Virus record (IMG/VR): IMGVR_UViG_3300021138_000064
Span: 1 to 40,994 of that record
DNA from: a virus
Direction: 5' to 3' (one strand)
DNA length: 40,994 bases
In this document: one piece after another, positions 27,484-39,476 of the stretch
How the letters are laid out: each line of letters begins with the position of its first letter
How positions within the stretch are numbered: position 1 is the stretch's first letter
The notes under the pieces: model-generated
Database searches by the model: none
Seen by the model: the letters and a program-made list of their open reading frames with translations, nothing else
Told to the model about the DNA's origin: nothing
Made by a program: the position numbers and the translations under genes

Positions 27484-29745
27484 TTAGACTGTTCTGAATT
27501 GGAGCATTATGGTTCCGCCTGCACCTTTGAAACGACGCTCTGGTGGAGTAAGTCGTTCAAAACTCATACTTTCAATAACTCCAGAAACAGTTTCACCTGT
27601 AGTGAAATCTTGAAATATGAGTACGTTTCCAGGGTTTTCTAATGTTTCCAATTGAGCCAGACGTTCGGCTGCTCGACCTTCATATCCAATTTCCATGTTG
27701 TATCTATCGACCTCAAAGTCATAGTTCAATAATGGCACAGTGATGATACGAGTACGTGGTACAGCTGGTAACGCTTTGAGTTGGTATCCACTCATCAATG
27801 TAGATTGAGTTCTATCAGCAGTTGGGTACAGTGTGAAACGCAATGCCAATGCAGAGCGTTGTTCTGTCAGATTGGTAGAGATGTCTTGAGTAAAATCAAA
27901 ACTAGGACCAACAGAGATGATGTCGTTTACACTGCCATCATCAAGTACTGTTGATACTTTGATGTTAGAGACGATAGGATTCTTTGCAAGTAACTTGACT
28001 AACTTAAAGTGCTTATCTTCAAGCGTGAAATAACGGATAAGACCTGTCTGCAAATATCCGCTGGAGATGTATGTATCTTGTTGAAAATAGATTCCATCTC
28101 CTTGAGCACCAATGGCAAGTTTGCCCGTGGTTCCAATAGGACATACAGCAACAGCAGGTACATTGGTAGGCAATTGCAGATTAGTTGCATAAGCAAATTC
28201 ATTAGGTGCAATGTCACGACTTAAGTCAATCTTGACAAGACCTGATACCAATGTTCCAAAGCCGTCAGAATCAATGTAGTTTGACACTGTGCAATACGCA
28301 TAACGGTCATCGAATGTTACAGCGTAGCAAGGCTCACCATTAATTACTTTTCCTGATACTGGGTCCCATCCATTGGTAATAACTGTCAATGGACCGTAGG
28401 TGATATAACCAGATGACAAATAACCAGAGGTGTCAATTGTTCCTACACGAATACCTTTATTGGTTCCTAAGACAAAATACTTTCCAATGTAGGATTGCAT
28501 TGCCAAGATGTATTCACCTTCTGGCATATCCGCACCAGTGGAAGCACGAACCAATGGGATGAGACCACCAGTACCAGTAGTGTCCAGAGTTAAACGAAGA
28601 ACGATAGATTGTGTTCCTGAATAACCTGATACATAAATGTCATTAGGTCCATCACAGATACCTGTATACTTCCAAGTAAGGTTTGGATGCACATAGGTAG
28701 GAATATCATTATTAGTGGTAAGAGATACAGTTCCTGTTGTTAGGTTAGTAGTGGTGCTTCCTGTGGAAACCAATCCAGTAACAATTTGATTAATGCTAAA
28801 TTGATTGCTTAAATTTCCTGAAGTATTACTAATGATAAGTGGTATATCATCAATAGCAGTTCCCGTTCCTGTAAATGTTACAGAAGAACCATAAGAGAAA
28901 TTTGCTGGTTGCGTTGTGTAAAGAGTTATTGAAACGTTTGAATCAGTTGCAGTTTCAGAATTAATTGTTACCTGTGAGTTAGCACCAATGGAATAAATAG
29001 TAATGGGCTGTACTTCAAATAGGTAGTTATTGATTCCTGCCATAAGGCGAGCTTTAACCCACCCTAGTTTAACGCTAGTGACAGTGCCTGCAACTGCAGG
29101 GTGTGCAAATATCTGTACACCGTTACTTGCCCCTGTAAGGGGTCCTTGATAAATGGCAGTGTTATCTGCAGCATAATAGTTTTCACCATCTTGCGCAATG
29201 GAAAGAATGGTGCCACTACCACCCCATGCAAGAGTGGTTGTTGTTCCATCTGCTGTAGTCCGATGAAGTGTTGTACCATCTGTCCAAATGACTAAATCAA
29301 CATCATTTGTGTCTTTAGCACCAATCATATAAGTAAAATTTGCAACTGGTGCAATCTTTGCTGTATCGTTAATAAGTTCAATTTGACCAATGTTAAATAC
29401 ATCAACACCTGCAGATTTATTAAAACGATTGGAAATAGAGTTTCCTGTAATAGGTTCTTCATAGCGGATACCCGCACCGAGATGGAATGACGATTGAGAA
29501 CGCAACCACCATGAGGTAAGGGTTTGCTCACCTGGGTCTTTTTGCATATCAATCTGTTGCTTGCGATATTGAGCAGTCTCACGCTTATATGGATACTTGT
29601 CACTGGTTGCCATGAAGAATGGAATACCACCAATGGCTACATCGTAAGTACTTGTCGTATTGATGTAAGTGTTACCTGCACTCGTAGGCGGTTTGCCAAT
29701 GGGTACAACAGGACGTTCGGAAATATGTTGGTAACTATCGGTCAT
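27484..29745 (-). CDS. Large tail/neck protein (753 aa)
   Basis: The protein starts MTDSYQHISERPVVPIGKPP and is beta-rich throughout, with no membrane segment. Residues about 165-220 (LVIWTDGTTLHRT and LSIAQDGENYYAADN) resemble beta-propeller blades, and GYQLKALPAVPRTRIITVPL near residue 655 leads into a domain with the texture of distal tail or tail-tube proteins (RFKGAGGTIMLQF at the end). The length is near that of the large tail tubular protein of T7-like phages, but this is a similarity of size and position only. It follows the neck-like genes upstream and overlaps a 40-residue gene by four bases. Confidence 0.72.
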   Translation of the reverse strand: MTDSYQHISERPVVPIGKPPTSAGNTYINTTSTYDVAIGGIPFFMATSDKYPYKRETAQYRKQQIDMQKDPGEQTLTSWWLRSQSSFHLGAGIRYEEPITGNSISNRFNKSAGVDVFNIGQIELINDTAKIAPVANFTYMIGAKDTNDVDLVIWTDGTTLHRTTADGTTTTLAWGGSGTILSIAQDGENYYAADNTAIYQGPLTGASNGVQIFAHPAVAGTVTSVKLGWVKARLMAGINNYLFEVQPITIYSIGANSQVTINSETATDSNVSITLYTTQPANFSYGSSVTFTGTGTAIDDIPLIISNTSGNLSNQFSINQIVTGLVSTGSTTTNLTTGTVSLTTNNDIPTYVHPNLTWKYTGICDGPNDIYVSGYSGTQSIVLRLTLDTTGTGGLIPLVRASTGADMPEGEYILAMQSYIGKYFVLGTNKGIRVGTIDTSGYLSSGYITYGPLTVITNGWDPVSGKVINGEPCYAVTFDDRYAYCTVSNYIDSDGFGTLVSGLVKIDLSRDIAPNEFAYATNLQLPTNVPAVAVCPIGTTGKLAIGAQGDGIYFQQDTYISSGYLQTGLIRYFTLEDKHFKLVKLLAKNPIVSNIKVSTVLDDGSVNDIISVGPSFDFTQDISTNLTEQRSALALRFTLYPTADRTQSTLMSGYQLKALPAVPRTRIITVPLLNYDFEVDRYNMEIGYEGRAAERLAQLETLENPGNVLIFQDFTTGETVSGVIESMSFERLTPPERRFKGAGGTIMLQFRTV

Positions 29746-29864
29746 TTGTTAGCCAATCCCATTGAGTCGTAGGTTGTTTTTAGTAAACGTATAATGACGC
29801 CTTGGTTGTCAACATATACAACAACTGTGCCATCAGGCATTGTTTCAGTATTGACAATTTTCAT
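29742..29864 (-). CDS. 40-residue conserved-looking small protein
   Basis: An ATG at 29864 opens MKIVNTETMPDGTVVVYVDN followed by QGVIIRLLKTTYDSMGLANK, a small beta-hairpin-like sequence. Its TGA overlaps the ATG of the large tail gene (ATGA), which supports translation. It fills the space between the propeller-like tail protein and the large tail protein exactly. The function is unknown. Confidence 0.6.
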   Translation of the reverse strand: MKIVNTETMPDGTVVVYVDNQGVIIRLLKTTYDSMGLANK

Positions 29865-29866
29865 TG

Positions 29867-31219
29867 TTATCCAATCGCTTGTCTGTGGTATGTATTTGTT
29901 TCAGAAGCGGTAGCAAATGTTGTGGTAGATGCTGTGTAATTACTTGCCTCTGTAGCCAGCGTTACTGAGTAAGTGCTTTCAGAGAAACTAGAAACACTAA
30001 CTCCCGTCACTGCTACATATTGATAAGGAATAGTACTTAAGGTATAAATACCTGTGAGGCTGCCGTTGTTAGGAAGAGACAGAATCACATTCTTGTCAAT
30101 ATCTTCCTGTGGTCGTCCAGTAGCAACAAGAACATTCTGAGAATTAATAAATGATTTTGTTGCAATGGGAGTTCCTGTGGTTGAATTCTTTAACTGTCTT
30201 GCCCATATCAAGCTAGCACCCGTCGAACCAATTGGTCCACATTTAATAATGGAATGGGTAGTTGATATGTAGATATTGCCAACAGAATCTTCATTAATTG
30301 AATAGATGCCAGCAATAGAACTAGATGGGTAATTAATTGTTATGCCACCTAAGAAAGCACCTGAAGGAGATATTTTGCTAACATAACCTGTTGATGTGTT
30401 CAATGAGTAACCAACATAAACGTTACCTGAAGAATCAATAAACATGGCTTGTGAGCCTGGATATCCATAAGCAAGAGAGTTAATCACATGAGACCATTGC
30501 AAGAAACCAGAGGAAGAATACTTAAAAAGTATGGCCATTTGATTTGCACTAGTTGCACTGATTTCAATCGTTGCAGAAACATAAACATTGTTTGATGAAT
30601 CTGTTTGAATGGCATAGCCAGCACCGCTGACAACACTTGAACCTGCATCAACATATTGGGTGGTCTGCCAGTTAATAGCACCACTGGAATTAAGCTGCAT
30701 AACAAACATTTCATTTTGATAACCAGTAGAACCATTGTTAGGGCATTGACCAGTGACGTTAATGTTATTACTAGAGTCAATAGAGATTCCTAATACCGTA
30801 CCTGAACTATAGGAACCTGAAATGTTGGAACTGGTAAAACTCTTTTGCCATACCAAAGAACCTGCGGGAGAATACTTTGCTACAAAAGGTAATAACTGCC
30901 CACCTGAAGTTTGCGATGCTCCACCGATGATAATGTTTCCACTAGAGTCCATGGTCATTGCTGACGTTGCTACAATGTTAGAACTTGCCGTTCCTAATGT
31001 CTCATCAAAAACAAATTGTCCATCATAACTAAATTTTTCAAATGAATTGATGGTACTATGAATAACTACGTTACTACAAAATATGTTATTGCTTGAATCA
31101 ATTTGTAAGACGCCAGGCTCTGATGAACTTTCAGAAGTGACAATCGAGGACATGAAGTACTCGCCAATCCAATACTTTCCATGTGAACCTGCAGATGCAA
31201 TAATTCCAAGGATGGGCAT
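29867..31219 (-). CDS. Beta-propeller-like tail protein (450 aa)
   Basis: I start at the ATG at 31219 (MPILGIIASAGSHGKYWIGE), which uses the TAATG junction; the frame extends to 31246. The body consists of repeats of the form DSSxNxYVxG, for example IQTDSSNNVYVSAT, MFIDSSGNVYVGYS and EDSVGNIYIST, about 45-50 residues apart, the signature of SBBP-type beta-propeller blades. Ser, Asn and Thr are abundant and Cys rare. Proteins like this can bind glycans or serve as adsorption proteins. A role as receptor-binding or tail-decoration protein is inferred from the position within the tail module. Confidence 0.75.
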   Translation of the reverse strand: MPILGIIASAGSHGKYWIGEYFMSSIVTSESSSEPGVLQIDSSNNIFCSNVVIHSTINSFEKFSYDGQFVFDETLGTASSNIVATSAMTMDSSGNIIIGGASQTSGGQLLPFVAKYSPAGSLVWQKSFTSSNISGSYSSGTVLGISIDSSNNINVTGQCPNNGSTGYQNEMFVMQLNSSGAINWQTTQYVDAGSSVVSGAGYAIQTDSSNNVYVSATIEISATSANQMAILFKYSSSGFLQWSHVINSLAYGYPGSQAMFIDSSGNVYVGYSLNTSTGYVSKISPSGAFLGGITINYPSSSIAGIYSINEDSVGNIYISTTHSIIKCGPIGSTGASLIWARQLKNSTTGTPIATKSFINSQNVLVATGRPQEDIDKNVILSLPNNGSLTGIYTLSTIPYQYVAVTGVSVSSFSESTYSVTLATEASNYTASTTTFATASETNTYHRQAIG

Positions 31220-31947
31220 TAGGCAATATCTCCTATGAGTGTCCATGTATTTGTTGCTGTCTTAATCAATGTTGCAGCAGACCATTCAGTACGCAACTTG
31301 GTGCCAGTTCCATTGATGACAACTCCTGATGCAGGAGAGACTGTTACCTGTCCTGTGTTTGCTTGCTGGATATGTACTTGACTTCCCACTGGCAAAGCAA
31401 CTGAGGCATATGTAGGAACTGTCAAAGTAATAGCGCCTGTATTGCTGAAAGTAACAAGTTTGTCTTTATCGGTAAGCGCAAGCGTATATGTTGTTCCTGA
31501 CAAAGCATTAACTGCTATGTTGAAAGATAACCCTGGGATATTCAAAATGGTGTTAGAGTTATAGTCAATAGTTTTGTTGGTCAATGTCTGAGTATCTGTT
31601 GTACCTACAATGGCACCTGTTACACCATGTGTTCCTGTGGTCGATACATAATGGTTCTGAGCATCTGTTAGGTCTTGAGCCACAATAACGTGGCGTATCA
31701 ATGCTCCCGCTGTATGTGCTTGTGCGCTGGAGTTGTTAAACCCACGAGTTACTGTTAAAGTAAGCCCTGCTGCAGCAGTAACAAGAACAAGCTCCTCGGT
31801 TGACATGTCATAGTCAATGGCTAGAACATAAGGAAATGAAGATGGAAAACCAGAAGTAGCGCCAACTGTAATGACAGTATCAGAAGATACGATATTTGCA
31901 GAGAGCGAAGTATCTTGCGCAATAGCGCTGTAGTATCGAGATGCCAT
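31219..31947 (-). CDS. Tail fibre-like protein (242 aa)
   Basis: The N-terminal ~90 residues (TVITVGATSGFPSSFPYVLA, then LVTAAAGLTLTVTRGFNNSS and AHTAGALIRHV) form a beta domain often found at the start of phage fibre and adaptor proteins. TDTQTLTNKTIDYNSNTI at about residue 117 is the short trimer-forming fibre repeat seen in many tail fibres. The C-terminus is a beta-rich knob (QVHIQQANTGQVTVSPASG). It was probably assembled as a trimer on the virion. It lies between neck and propeller proteins. Confidence 0.8.
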   Translation of the reverse strand: MASRYYSAIAQDTSLSANIVSSDTVITVGATSGFPSSFPYVLAIDYDMSTEELVLVTAAAGLTLTVTRGFNNSSAQAHTAGALIRHVIVAQDLTDAQNHYVSTTGTHGVTGAIVGTTDTQTLTNKTIDYNSNTILNIPGLSFNIAVNALSGTTYTLALTDKDKLVTFSNTGAITLTVPTYASVALPVGSQVHIQQANTGQVTVSPASGVVINGTGTKLRTEWSAATLIKTATNTWTLIGDIA

Positions 31948-31956
31948 ATTTTTTCC

Positions 31957-32847
31957 TTAGCTTGTGTAGTGTGTGCGTGGTGGGAACTGCTCTTGAATAC
32001 GACGTATTTCTTGATTAAGTCGTTGCTGATACATTTGCTGTACAGCACGTGCAATGTTGACTGCTGTACCTACTGGGTCATTTGTCTGTTGCATATCTGC
32101 TTCAGCACTACGTCCAGGCACACGTCCAAGGTCTAAATACAACATGGTACGATACGCAGCGCCGAGGACAATAACTTCTCGCGCAGAGTCAGGCAAACCT
32201 GTCATGCTAAAGTCGTCTGTTTGGTACTGCAAAGATGTTGGCTTCTTGGTATAGGTAATCATCAAAGGACGACCAGGGATGATTCCTTCACGGATAGAAA
32301 TAGTTTTGCCAGAACCCCACACAATGGGGTTAGCCATACGGTCTACACGAAAGTGCCGAATGGGTAGCCACTCACGTGATGGTCCAATTGTTTGCCATGA
32401 AGCTCCGATAACATCAACGGCTTCATCGGGAAGTACATATGTAGTACGTGCTGCTTCCCAATTGAAAATAGTGTAGAAAGTTCCAAACAAATCTGGATAT
32501 ACACCATCAATGGCAAGGTTGATATTTCTTTCTACTACACTCCTGGGAAACGATGGAGCGATAGTAACGCGAGCACCAGCGGAGTGAGTTGTTGCTTGCG
32601 TGTCACGAAATCCTCTGCCGTAGGAGGGGACAGTTGCTGTGTTTGTTGTTCGGTCAAATGAGTCCACCCAAATCAATTCGTCGTCTATTTCAACGAGTCC
32701 ACGTGTCAATACTGTGCCATCGTCAACAGTAAAGGTTAGGTCGGTTGACCCAATGTCTGAAACAAGAAAAGTTGCTTGGTCTTGGCGGTTGGTATAACCC
32801 GTTAATGCCAAAACTGTTTCATCAATAATATCTGCAAATGTAGCCAT
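31957..32847 (-). CDS. Neck/head-tail connector-type protein (296 aa)
   Basis: Residues about 25-90 form a beta domain (FTVDDGTVLTRGLVEIDDEL, then THSAGARVTI) like that in the neighbouring fibre protein. The remainder is alpha/beta with a helical C-terminus (SAREVIVLGAAYRTMLYLDL and AVQQMYQQRLNQEIRRI). This combination, together with its position just before fibre genes, fits a head-completion or tail-tube-terminator type neck protein of a short-tailed phage. It overlaps the next upstream gene by one base. Assignment is by architecture, not by a specific motif. Confidence 0.65.
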   Translation of the reverse strand: MATFADIIDETVLALTGYTNRQDQATFLVSDIGSTDLTFTVDDGTVLTRGLVEIDDELIWVDSFDRTTNTATVPSYGRGFRDTQATTHSAGARVTIAPSFPRSVVERNINLAIDGVYPDLFGTFYTIFNWEAARTTYVLPDEAVDVIGASWQTIGPSREWLPIRHFRVDRMANPIVWGSGKTISIREGIIPGRPLMITYTKKPTSLQYQTDDFSMTGLPDSAREVIVLGAAYRTMLYLDLGRVPGRSAEADMQQTNDPVGTAVNIARAVQQMYQQRLNQEIRRIQEQFPPRTHYTS

Positions 32848-33131
32848 TAAGACACAATCCTTGCTGCAGCCTCTGCCTCACCAACGCCATATGTACCAGC
32901 AAGTAAATTCAATACCCCAGGTACATCTTCATAATAATTTCTATTGCTATTACGATAGGCATAGATGGCATTTAATGCACCGATGCCACGTGTTTGTCCA
33001 TGACCAGGAATAACATTGGTTGCCCATTGGATGCAAGCACCATCAAAATCAAGTTGTGGTACACCATTGACAATGGTGCCTGCCAACCGATTCACATGGT
33101 ATGTTGCGGATAAACCACCGTAGTTTGCCAT
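32847..33131 (-). CDS. Small virion protein (94 aa)
   Basis: The sequence starts MANYGGLSATYHVNRLAGTI and has recognisable segments VIPGHGQTRGIGALNAIYAY and GVLNLLAGTYGVGEAEAA. The N-terminal third seems beta-rich and the C-terminal third helical. It shares one base with the downstream neck gene. By position it is a structural protein, perhaps between head and neck; the family is not recognised. Confidence 0.65.
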   Translation of the reverse strand: MANYGGLSATYHVNRLAGTIVNGVPQLDFDGACIQWATNVIPGHGQTRGIGALNAIYAYRNSNRNYYEDVPGVLNLLAGTYGVGEAEAAARIVS

Positions 33132-33156
33132 CTATAACCCCTCGCTTAAAAGTTAA

Positions 33157-33279
33157 TTACTTATTCTTAGTTCCGCCAACGCCTTCATACTCACCGTATG
33201 GTGACTTTGTAGGCTTGCCTGTTAGCTTGTCCGATGCCTTGCCAATCATTGTCTTATTGCATCCACATTCAACGCACAT
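33157..33279 (-). CDS. 40-residue Cys-rich small protein
   Basis: The chosen start MCVECGCNKTMIGKASDKLT at 33279 follows the TAA of the basic protein gene by a one-base gap; the frame extends upstream to 33387, but that part is antisense-like filler over the basic gene. CVECGC gives closely spaced metal-binding Cys, and the C-terminus is Lys/Gly-rich (KPTKSPYGEYEGVGG). The same pattern is common in small aquatic phage proteins near capsid genes. The function is unknown. Confidence 0.55.
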   Translation of the reverse strand: MCVECGCNKTMIGKASDKLTGKPTKSPYGEYEGVGGTKNK

Positions 33280-33280
33280 A

Positions 33281-33466
33281 TTACTTACCGCCCTTTTTTG
33301 CTGATAGAACCTTCTTGAGGTTGGGGTTTGCTTTCTTTGCTGCAGGTGATGCCTTTCGTGTAGCAGATGCCAAAATTGCTCCTGCATTAGCCATAGGTAC
33401 GCCTGATTTCTTTGAGATAGACTTCTGTGCTGCTGCGAAGCCCATTCCCTTCTTTGCTGCTGCCAT
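33281..33466 (-). CDS. Small histone-like basic protein (61 aa)
   Basis: The protein starts MAAAKKGMGFAAAQKSISKK. It is about a quarter Lys and a quarter Ala, with no acidic residue visible, and ends LKKVLSAKKGGK. It could bind nucleic acid in the virion or during packaging, as histone H1-like proteins do. AGGAGAT lies seven bases upstream, and the ATG shares a base with the upstream stop (TAATG). Confidence 0.65.
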   Translation of the reverse strand: MAAAKKGMGFAAAQKSISKKSGVPMANAGAILASATRKASPAAKKANPNLKKVLSAKKGGK

Positions 33467-33786
33467 TAGATATCTCCTACTGTCTTAAGTGCTGAAGCGC
33501 TCTGCTTCGTAATGTTTTTTGCTGCTGGCATAACGTCAGCGTTGTAGGCACTGCCTAATTTGTCGCTTGCTTCAAGCGCATCTTTTACTGCGCCCATTGT
33601 TGTTCCTGCTGGTTGGATACCTTGCTTACGAGCAGAGGCGTACATATCCAACTCTCTATCCCATTTCTTTTGAGACATGGAATCAGCTCGTCCAGCATCT
33701 CCTGTGCTTAACTGCAATGTGCTTAACTTGCAACCAAAGCAACCTTCAACAAATTCAGGGTGTGTTAGTTTTTGATGCAACGTCAT
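33466..33786 (-). CDS. Small structural-module protein with CFGCK motif (106 aa)
   Basis: The opening MTLHQKLTHPEFVEGCFGCK is a short Cys motif seen in small proteins of aquatic phages, and TGDAGRADSMSQKKWDREL follows. The C-terminal half is helical (MGAVKDALEASDKLGSAYN). AAGGTG lies six bases before the ATG. It overlaps the end of the glycosyltransferase gene by 32 bases. The role is unknown. Confidence 0.65.
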   Translation of the reverse strand: MTLHQKLTHPEFVEGCFGCKLSTLQLSTGDAGRADSMSQKKWDRELDMYASARKQGIQPAGTTMGAVKDALEASDKLGSAYNADVMPAAKNITKQSASALKTVGDI

Positions 33787-34840
33787 TTTTCACCTTTTCA
33801 AAAAACTCTAGATTCCTTTGGATACGTTCTGTTTCTGGTCCTTTGCCTTTAACAGCATGGCGAGCAAAGACAATCGCTTCATCGATGTGGCGCAAGTTGT
33901 AAGAGGCGATACTGGCAAGGTCGTAGGCCTGCCAATCCCAAATGCTTGGCTCATAGCAATAGTGAGTTGAACGGGGAATCTCCAGCACACGTAATGCAGC
34001 GTCCAAACACTTCTGCCAATTATTATTCCTATACGCATCCATTGCGACATAAAACCAAGGCTCGCCTCCTGAGGGCAAATACTCTGCACCTCTGTCATAC
34101 CATTGAGTTGCAGATTCTTTATTACCCTTTTGGGTCTCAGCCTCAGCTGCCCAACGGCATACCGCTGCTTGTTCTACATCCCATGCGGGTGTGCAATCTA
34201 ATGCGCTTTTAGCAGCGCTTAAGACATCATCCCATCGTTTGTGAAAGTAGTACTCACGTGTCATGTATGTCCACATGCGTGCATCGTGAGGGTACTCTCG
34301 AACAGAGAGTTCAAGCAAAGTAAGATATTGACCGCGTGACTTAGAGTCATCGGGAAGGTGCTTGATACTGGCACCAGGAATTTGTACTTCCTTCATAGGC
34401 TCATTGCCATACCACATTTGATGCTCATGACATGGATATTTCCATCGCCATCCATCACGACTGTGGAGTCTGTCCTTAAGCCATGTACTGCCCGTGTCCA
34501 TTGTTATCCAACCAGTTTTAGTTCCTGGTTCCCATTTGTTGCGAACTTTATTAAAGAAGTTATCTTGAGGAACTTCGTCCATATCAAGAATAAGACATAT
34601 GTCTATGTCCTGTGGGACCAATGCGAGAGTTGCATTTCTGGCATCATCAAAGCGCCAGGGCTTAATATGTATTTGGTGTACATTAACGCCTAGCGCTTTT
34701 AATGCTTCTTGCGTCCCATCGGTAGACCCTGTATCGCATACGATGCGGTAATCTGCATCTTTGGTTGCGTCTGCCCATCGTTGAACGTGTTTGATTTCAT
34801 TTAGGGCAATGGAATATACTGCTATTTTTAATCTTGCCAT
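33755..34840 (-). CDS. GT2-type glycosyltransferase with TPR-like C-terminus (361 aa)
   Basis: Residues 1-90 are a GT-A core: IAVYSIALNEIKHVQRW, then CDTGSTDGT (35-43, nucleotide-sugar binding) and LILDMDE (83-89, DxD at 86-88). HEHQM at about residue 140 provides further likely ligands. From about 190 to the end, repeating helical pairs with W/A/Y patterns (EYYFHKRWDDVLSAAKSALD, then WYDRGAEYLPSGGEPWFYVA) resemble tetratricopeptide repeats. Such enzymes transfer sugars to proteins or glycans. Its place inside the tail-fibre module suggests that a virion protein, perhaps the collagen-like fibre just upstream, is the acceptor. Confidence 0.85.
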   Translation of the reverse strand: MARLKIAVYSIALNEIKHVQRWADATKDADYRIVCDTGSTDGTQEALKALGVNVHQIHIKPWRFDDARNATLALVPQDIDICLILDMDEVPQDNFFNKVRNKWEPGTKTGWITMDTGSTWLKDRLHSRDGWRWKYPCHEHQMWYGNEPMKEVQIPGASIKHLPDDSKSRGQYLTLLELSVREYPHDARMWTYMTREYYFHKRWDDVLSAAKSALDCTPAWDVEQAAVCRWAAEAETQKGNKESATQWYDRGAEYLPSGGEPWFYVAMDAYRNNNWQKCLDAALRVLEIPRSTHYCYEPSIWDWQAYDLASIASYNLRHIDEAIVFARHAVKGKGPETERIQRNLEFFEKVKNDVASKTNTP

Positions 34841-34862
34841 TGCGCTATCTTATCATTTTTAC

Positions 34863-35108
34863 TTACGCTGAAGCGGTGTCAGTTGAAACAGGCAACGCCG
34901 CCAACGCCTCTTGATGAACCTGAATCGCGGTATCAAGTTGAGCGAGAGCAGCGTTACTTGCATCTACCCCTGCGGTGTCGTTGTTAGCCTCTGCTACTTG
35001 AGCGTTGAGTTGATGTTGGAAAGCCTCGTTTGCGAATTGATTCAATCGTTGAGTGAGGATGTTTTTCTTTTGGTCATCTGTGAGGAGTGAGCCGTAATCT
35101 ATTGCCAT
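34863..35108 (-). CDS. Small helical protein (81 aa)
   Basis: The protein starts MAIDYGSLLTDDQKKNILTQ and is a probable helical bundle rich in Ala, Gln and Asn, with no Cys or hydrophobic segment. Its start region (CTAACGAAGGCAGGGAAAAATG) shares an 18-base element with that of the next upstream small gene. The ribosome site is AGGGA. Small helical proteins like this often act as fibre chaperones or minor structural components; unproven here. Confidence 0.65.
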   Translation of the reverse strand: MAIDYGSLLTDDQKKNILTQRLNQFANEAFQHQLNAQVAEANNDTAGVDASNAALAQLDTAIQVHQEALAALPVSTDTASA

Positions 35109-35112
35109 TTTT

Positions 35113-38073
<2,961 letters not shown>

Positions 38074-38081
38074 CGCTTCTC

Positions 38082-38339
38082 CTAAACTGTTTGAATGTTT
38101 GCGCCGTAACCAGCGTTAATTAAAATTGTTCTTTCGGCATCTGAGATAGGATATACATGCCCGCCGATATAGGCATAATCCGCTTCAAGTACTTGGTCAA
38201 TACCAGGAGTACGAAGTCTTGTTACCACTGTTCCATTAATAAGGATGCTATCTGCACGAGCAATACGGTAGCGCCAGAATAGACGACCAAATCCAGCTGG
38301 AGTTTCATCAACTGTGGGTGGGGTAAATGTGTATGGCAT
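38082..38339 (-). CDS. Small structural protein after the capsid gene (85 aa)
   Basis: The start MPYTFTPPTVDETPAGFGRL at 38339 is chosen for AAGGAG seven bases upstream; the open frame runs to 38384 without such a site. The protein is beta-rich (RIARADSILINGTVVTRLRT and YIGGHVYPISDAERTILIN). Its place directly after the major capsid protein suggests a head-completion or decoration protein. No family recognised. Confidence 0.65.
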   Translation of the reverse strand: MPYTFTPPTVDETPAGFGRLFWRYRIARADSILINGTVVTRLRTPGIDQVLEADYAYIGGHVYPISDAERTILINAGYGANIQTV

Positions 38340-38359
38340 GACTCTCCTTATTGGGTGTA

Positions 38360-38381
38360 GGGGCAGCCCGCGAACTGCCCC
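38360..38381 (-). terminator. GC-rich hairpin after the major capsid gene
   Basis: GGGGCAG (38360-38366) and CTGCCCC (38375-38381) form a 7-bp GC-rich stem with an 8-base loop 16 bases after the capsid stop. No T run follows on the minus strand, so it may attenuate rather than stop transcription, or stabilise capsid mRNA. Confidence 0.45.
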
Positions 38382-38396
38382 CACGATTAGCTCAGA

Positions 38397-39434
38397 TTAA
38401 GAGCTGTGGATTGAGCTGGTGCTTTCAATACGTACGAGAGAAGCATCACGGTAACGCTTCCATCCAAGTACGCCGTACCATCCAATTGGACGGAAACGCA
38501 TCAACTTATCAACGATTGGTCCGAAGACGACATGTGGCTCTTCAGCAACTGCTTCTGCAAGTGCTTGCTTACCAGCAACGAGGGTACGGAATACTCGTAC
38601 ACCACCTGTGCCGTTAACATATGAAGATGTACCGAATGTACCTGTAGCACCAGTTGAACCAGTACCGTCAGCGTAGTTAGCCATACGTGGAGACTCAACG
38701 AACATAGCACCTTCGTATGTTCCGATTGTTCCTGGCCAGAACTCAGAAGAACCTGTCTCTGAGTACTTGTGGTCATCACGCCATCCGCCAGCGCCTGTCT
38801 CAGAACGAAGGTCGAATGAAACTTCTGGGTGGATACCAACCCAGTAGTACTCGCCTTGTCGTGGTACAGCTTTGTTTGCACGTAGCTTGGCTACTGCAGT
38901 ACGAATGTCACGTGACTTGATGGTGTCAGTTGCAAGGATTGACTTGTTTGTTGTTCCATTGGTATATGAAGAACCATAGGTTGAAACAAGGTTTCCGCCA
39001 ACTTCAGCGATAACGTTTGGACCACCGATAAGTTCCTGCAAAGCAACTGTATCAAGTGAGTCTGCCATGTTAAAGGCGATGATGTCTGCAATAGCAGGGT
39101 CAACATCGGAGAGTGAGAACAACTCAAGTTTACGAGTTGCAAGAGATGCATTACCGTACTCTTGAAGAGTAACAGTAATCGGTGTTGTGTTACCCAATGC
39201 AACTGCATCTGGGTCTGAATCCTCTGATAGAGGAGATGTGACTGCTGCAAGGTCTGTGTAAATCTGGAAGACTACAGAGTTTCCTGGCATTGCTTGCTGT
39301 ACTGGCTTCTTGTCTGCGACATCGCGAACGAGAGGCACAGCACGGAGTGCGAACTCCACATAACGGTCATACGCTGTTTGGACTAGGTAATTACCTAATG
39401 AGCCAGACGAGGTATCTGTATATGCGTTACTCAT
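38397..39434 (-). CDS. Major capsid protein, N4 gp56-like (345 aa)
   Basis: This protein builds the icosahedral shell. Its N-terminal half has LGNYLVQTAYDRYVEFALRA and MPGNSVVFQIYTDL. The centre has the block YYWVGIHPEVSFDLRSE, followed by GGWRDDHKYSE and GTYEGAMFVESPR, which I associate with N4 gp56-type HK97-fold capsid proteins. A Gly/Thr-rich loop (TGSTGATGTFG) lies at about residue 260. The size fits. The gene follows the scaffold-like protein and is followed by a hairpin, as expected for a highly expressed gene. Confidence 0.85.
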   Translation of the reverse strand: MSNAYTDTSSGSLGNYLVQTAYDRYVEFALRAVPLVRDVADKKPVQQAMPGNSVVFQIYTDLAAVTSPLSEDSDPDAVALGNTTPITVTLQEYGNASLATRKLELFSLSDVDPAIADIIAFNMADSLDTVALQELIGGPNVIAEVGGNLVSTYGSSYTNGTTNKSILATDTIKSRDIRTAVAKLRANKAVPRQGEYYWVGIHPEVSFDLRSETGAGGWRDDHKYSETGSSEFWPGTIGTYEGAMFVESPRMANYADGTGSTGATGTFGTSSYVNGTGGVRVFRTLVAGKQALAEAVAEEPHVVFGPIVDKLMRFRPIGWYGVLGWKRYRDASLVRIESTSSIHSS

Positions 39435-39476
39435 TGCTTCACCTTCTTTCTAAGGTTTTAGTGCTGATGGATTGAA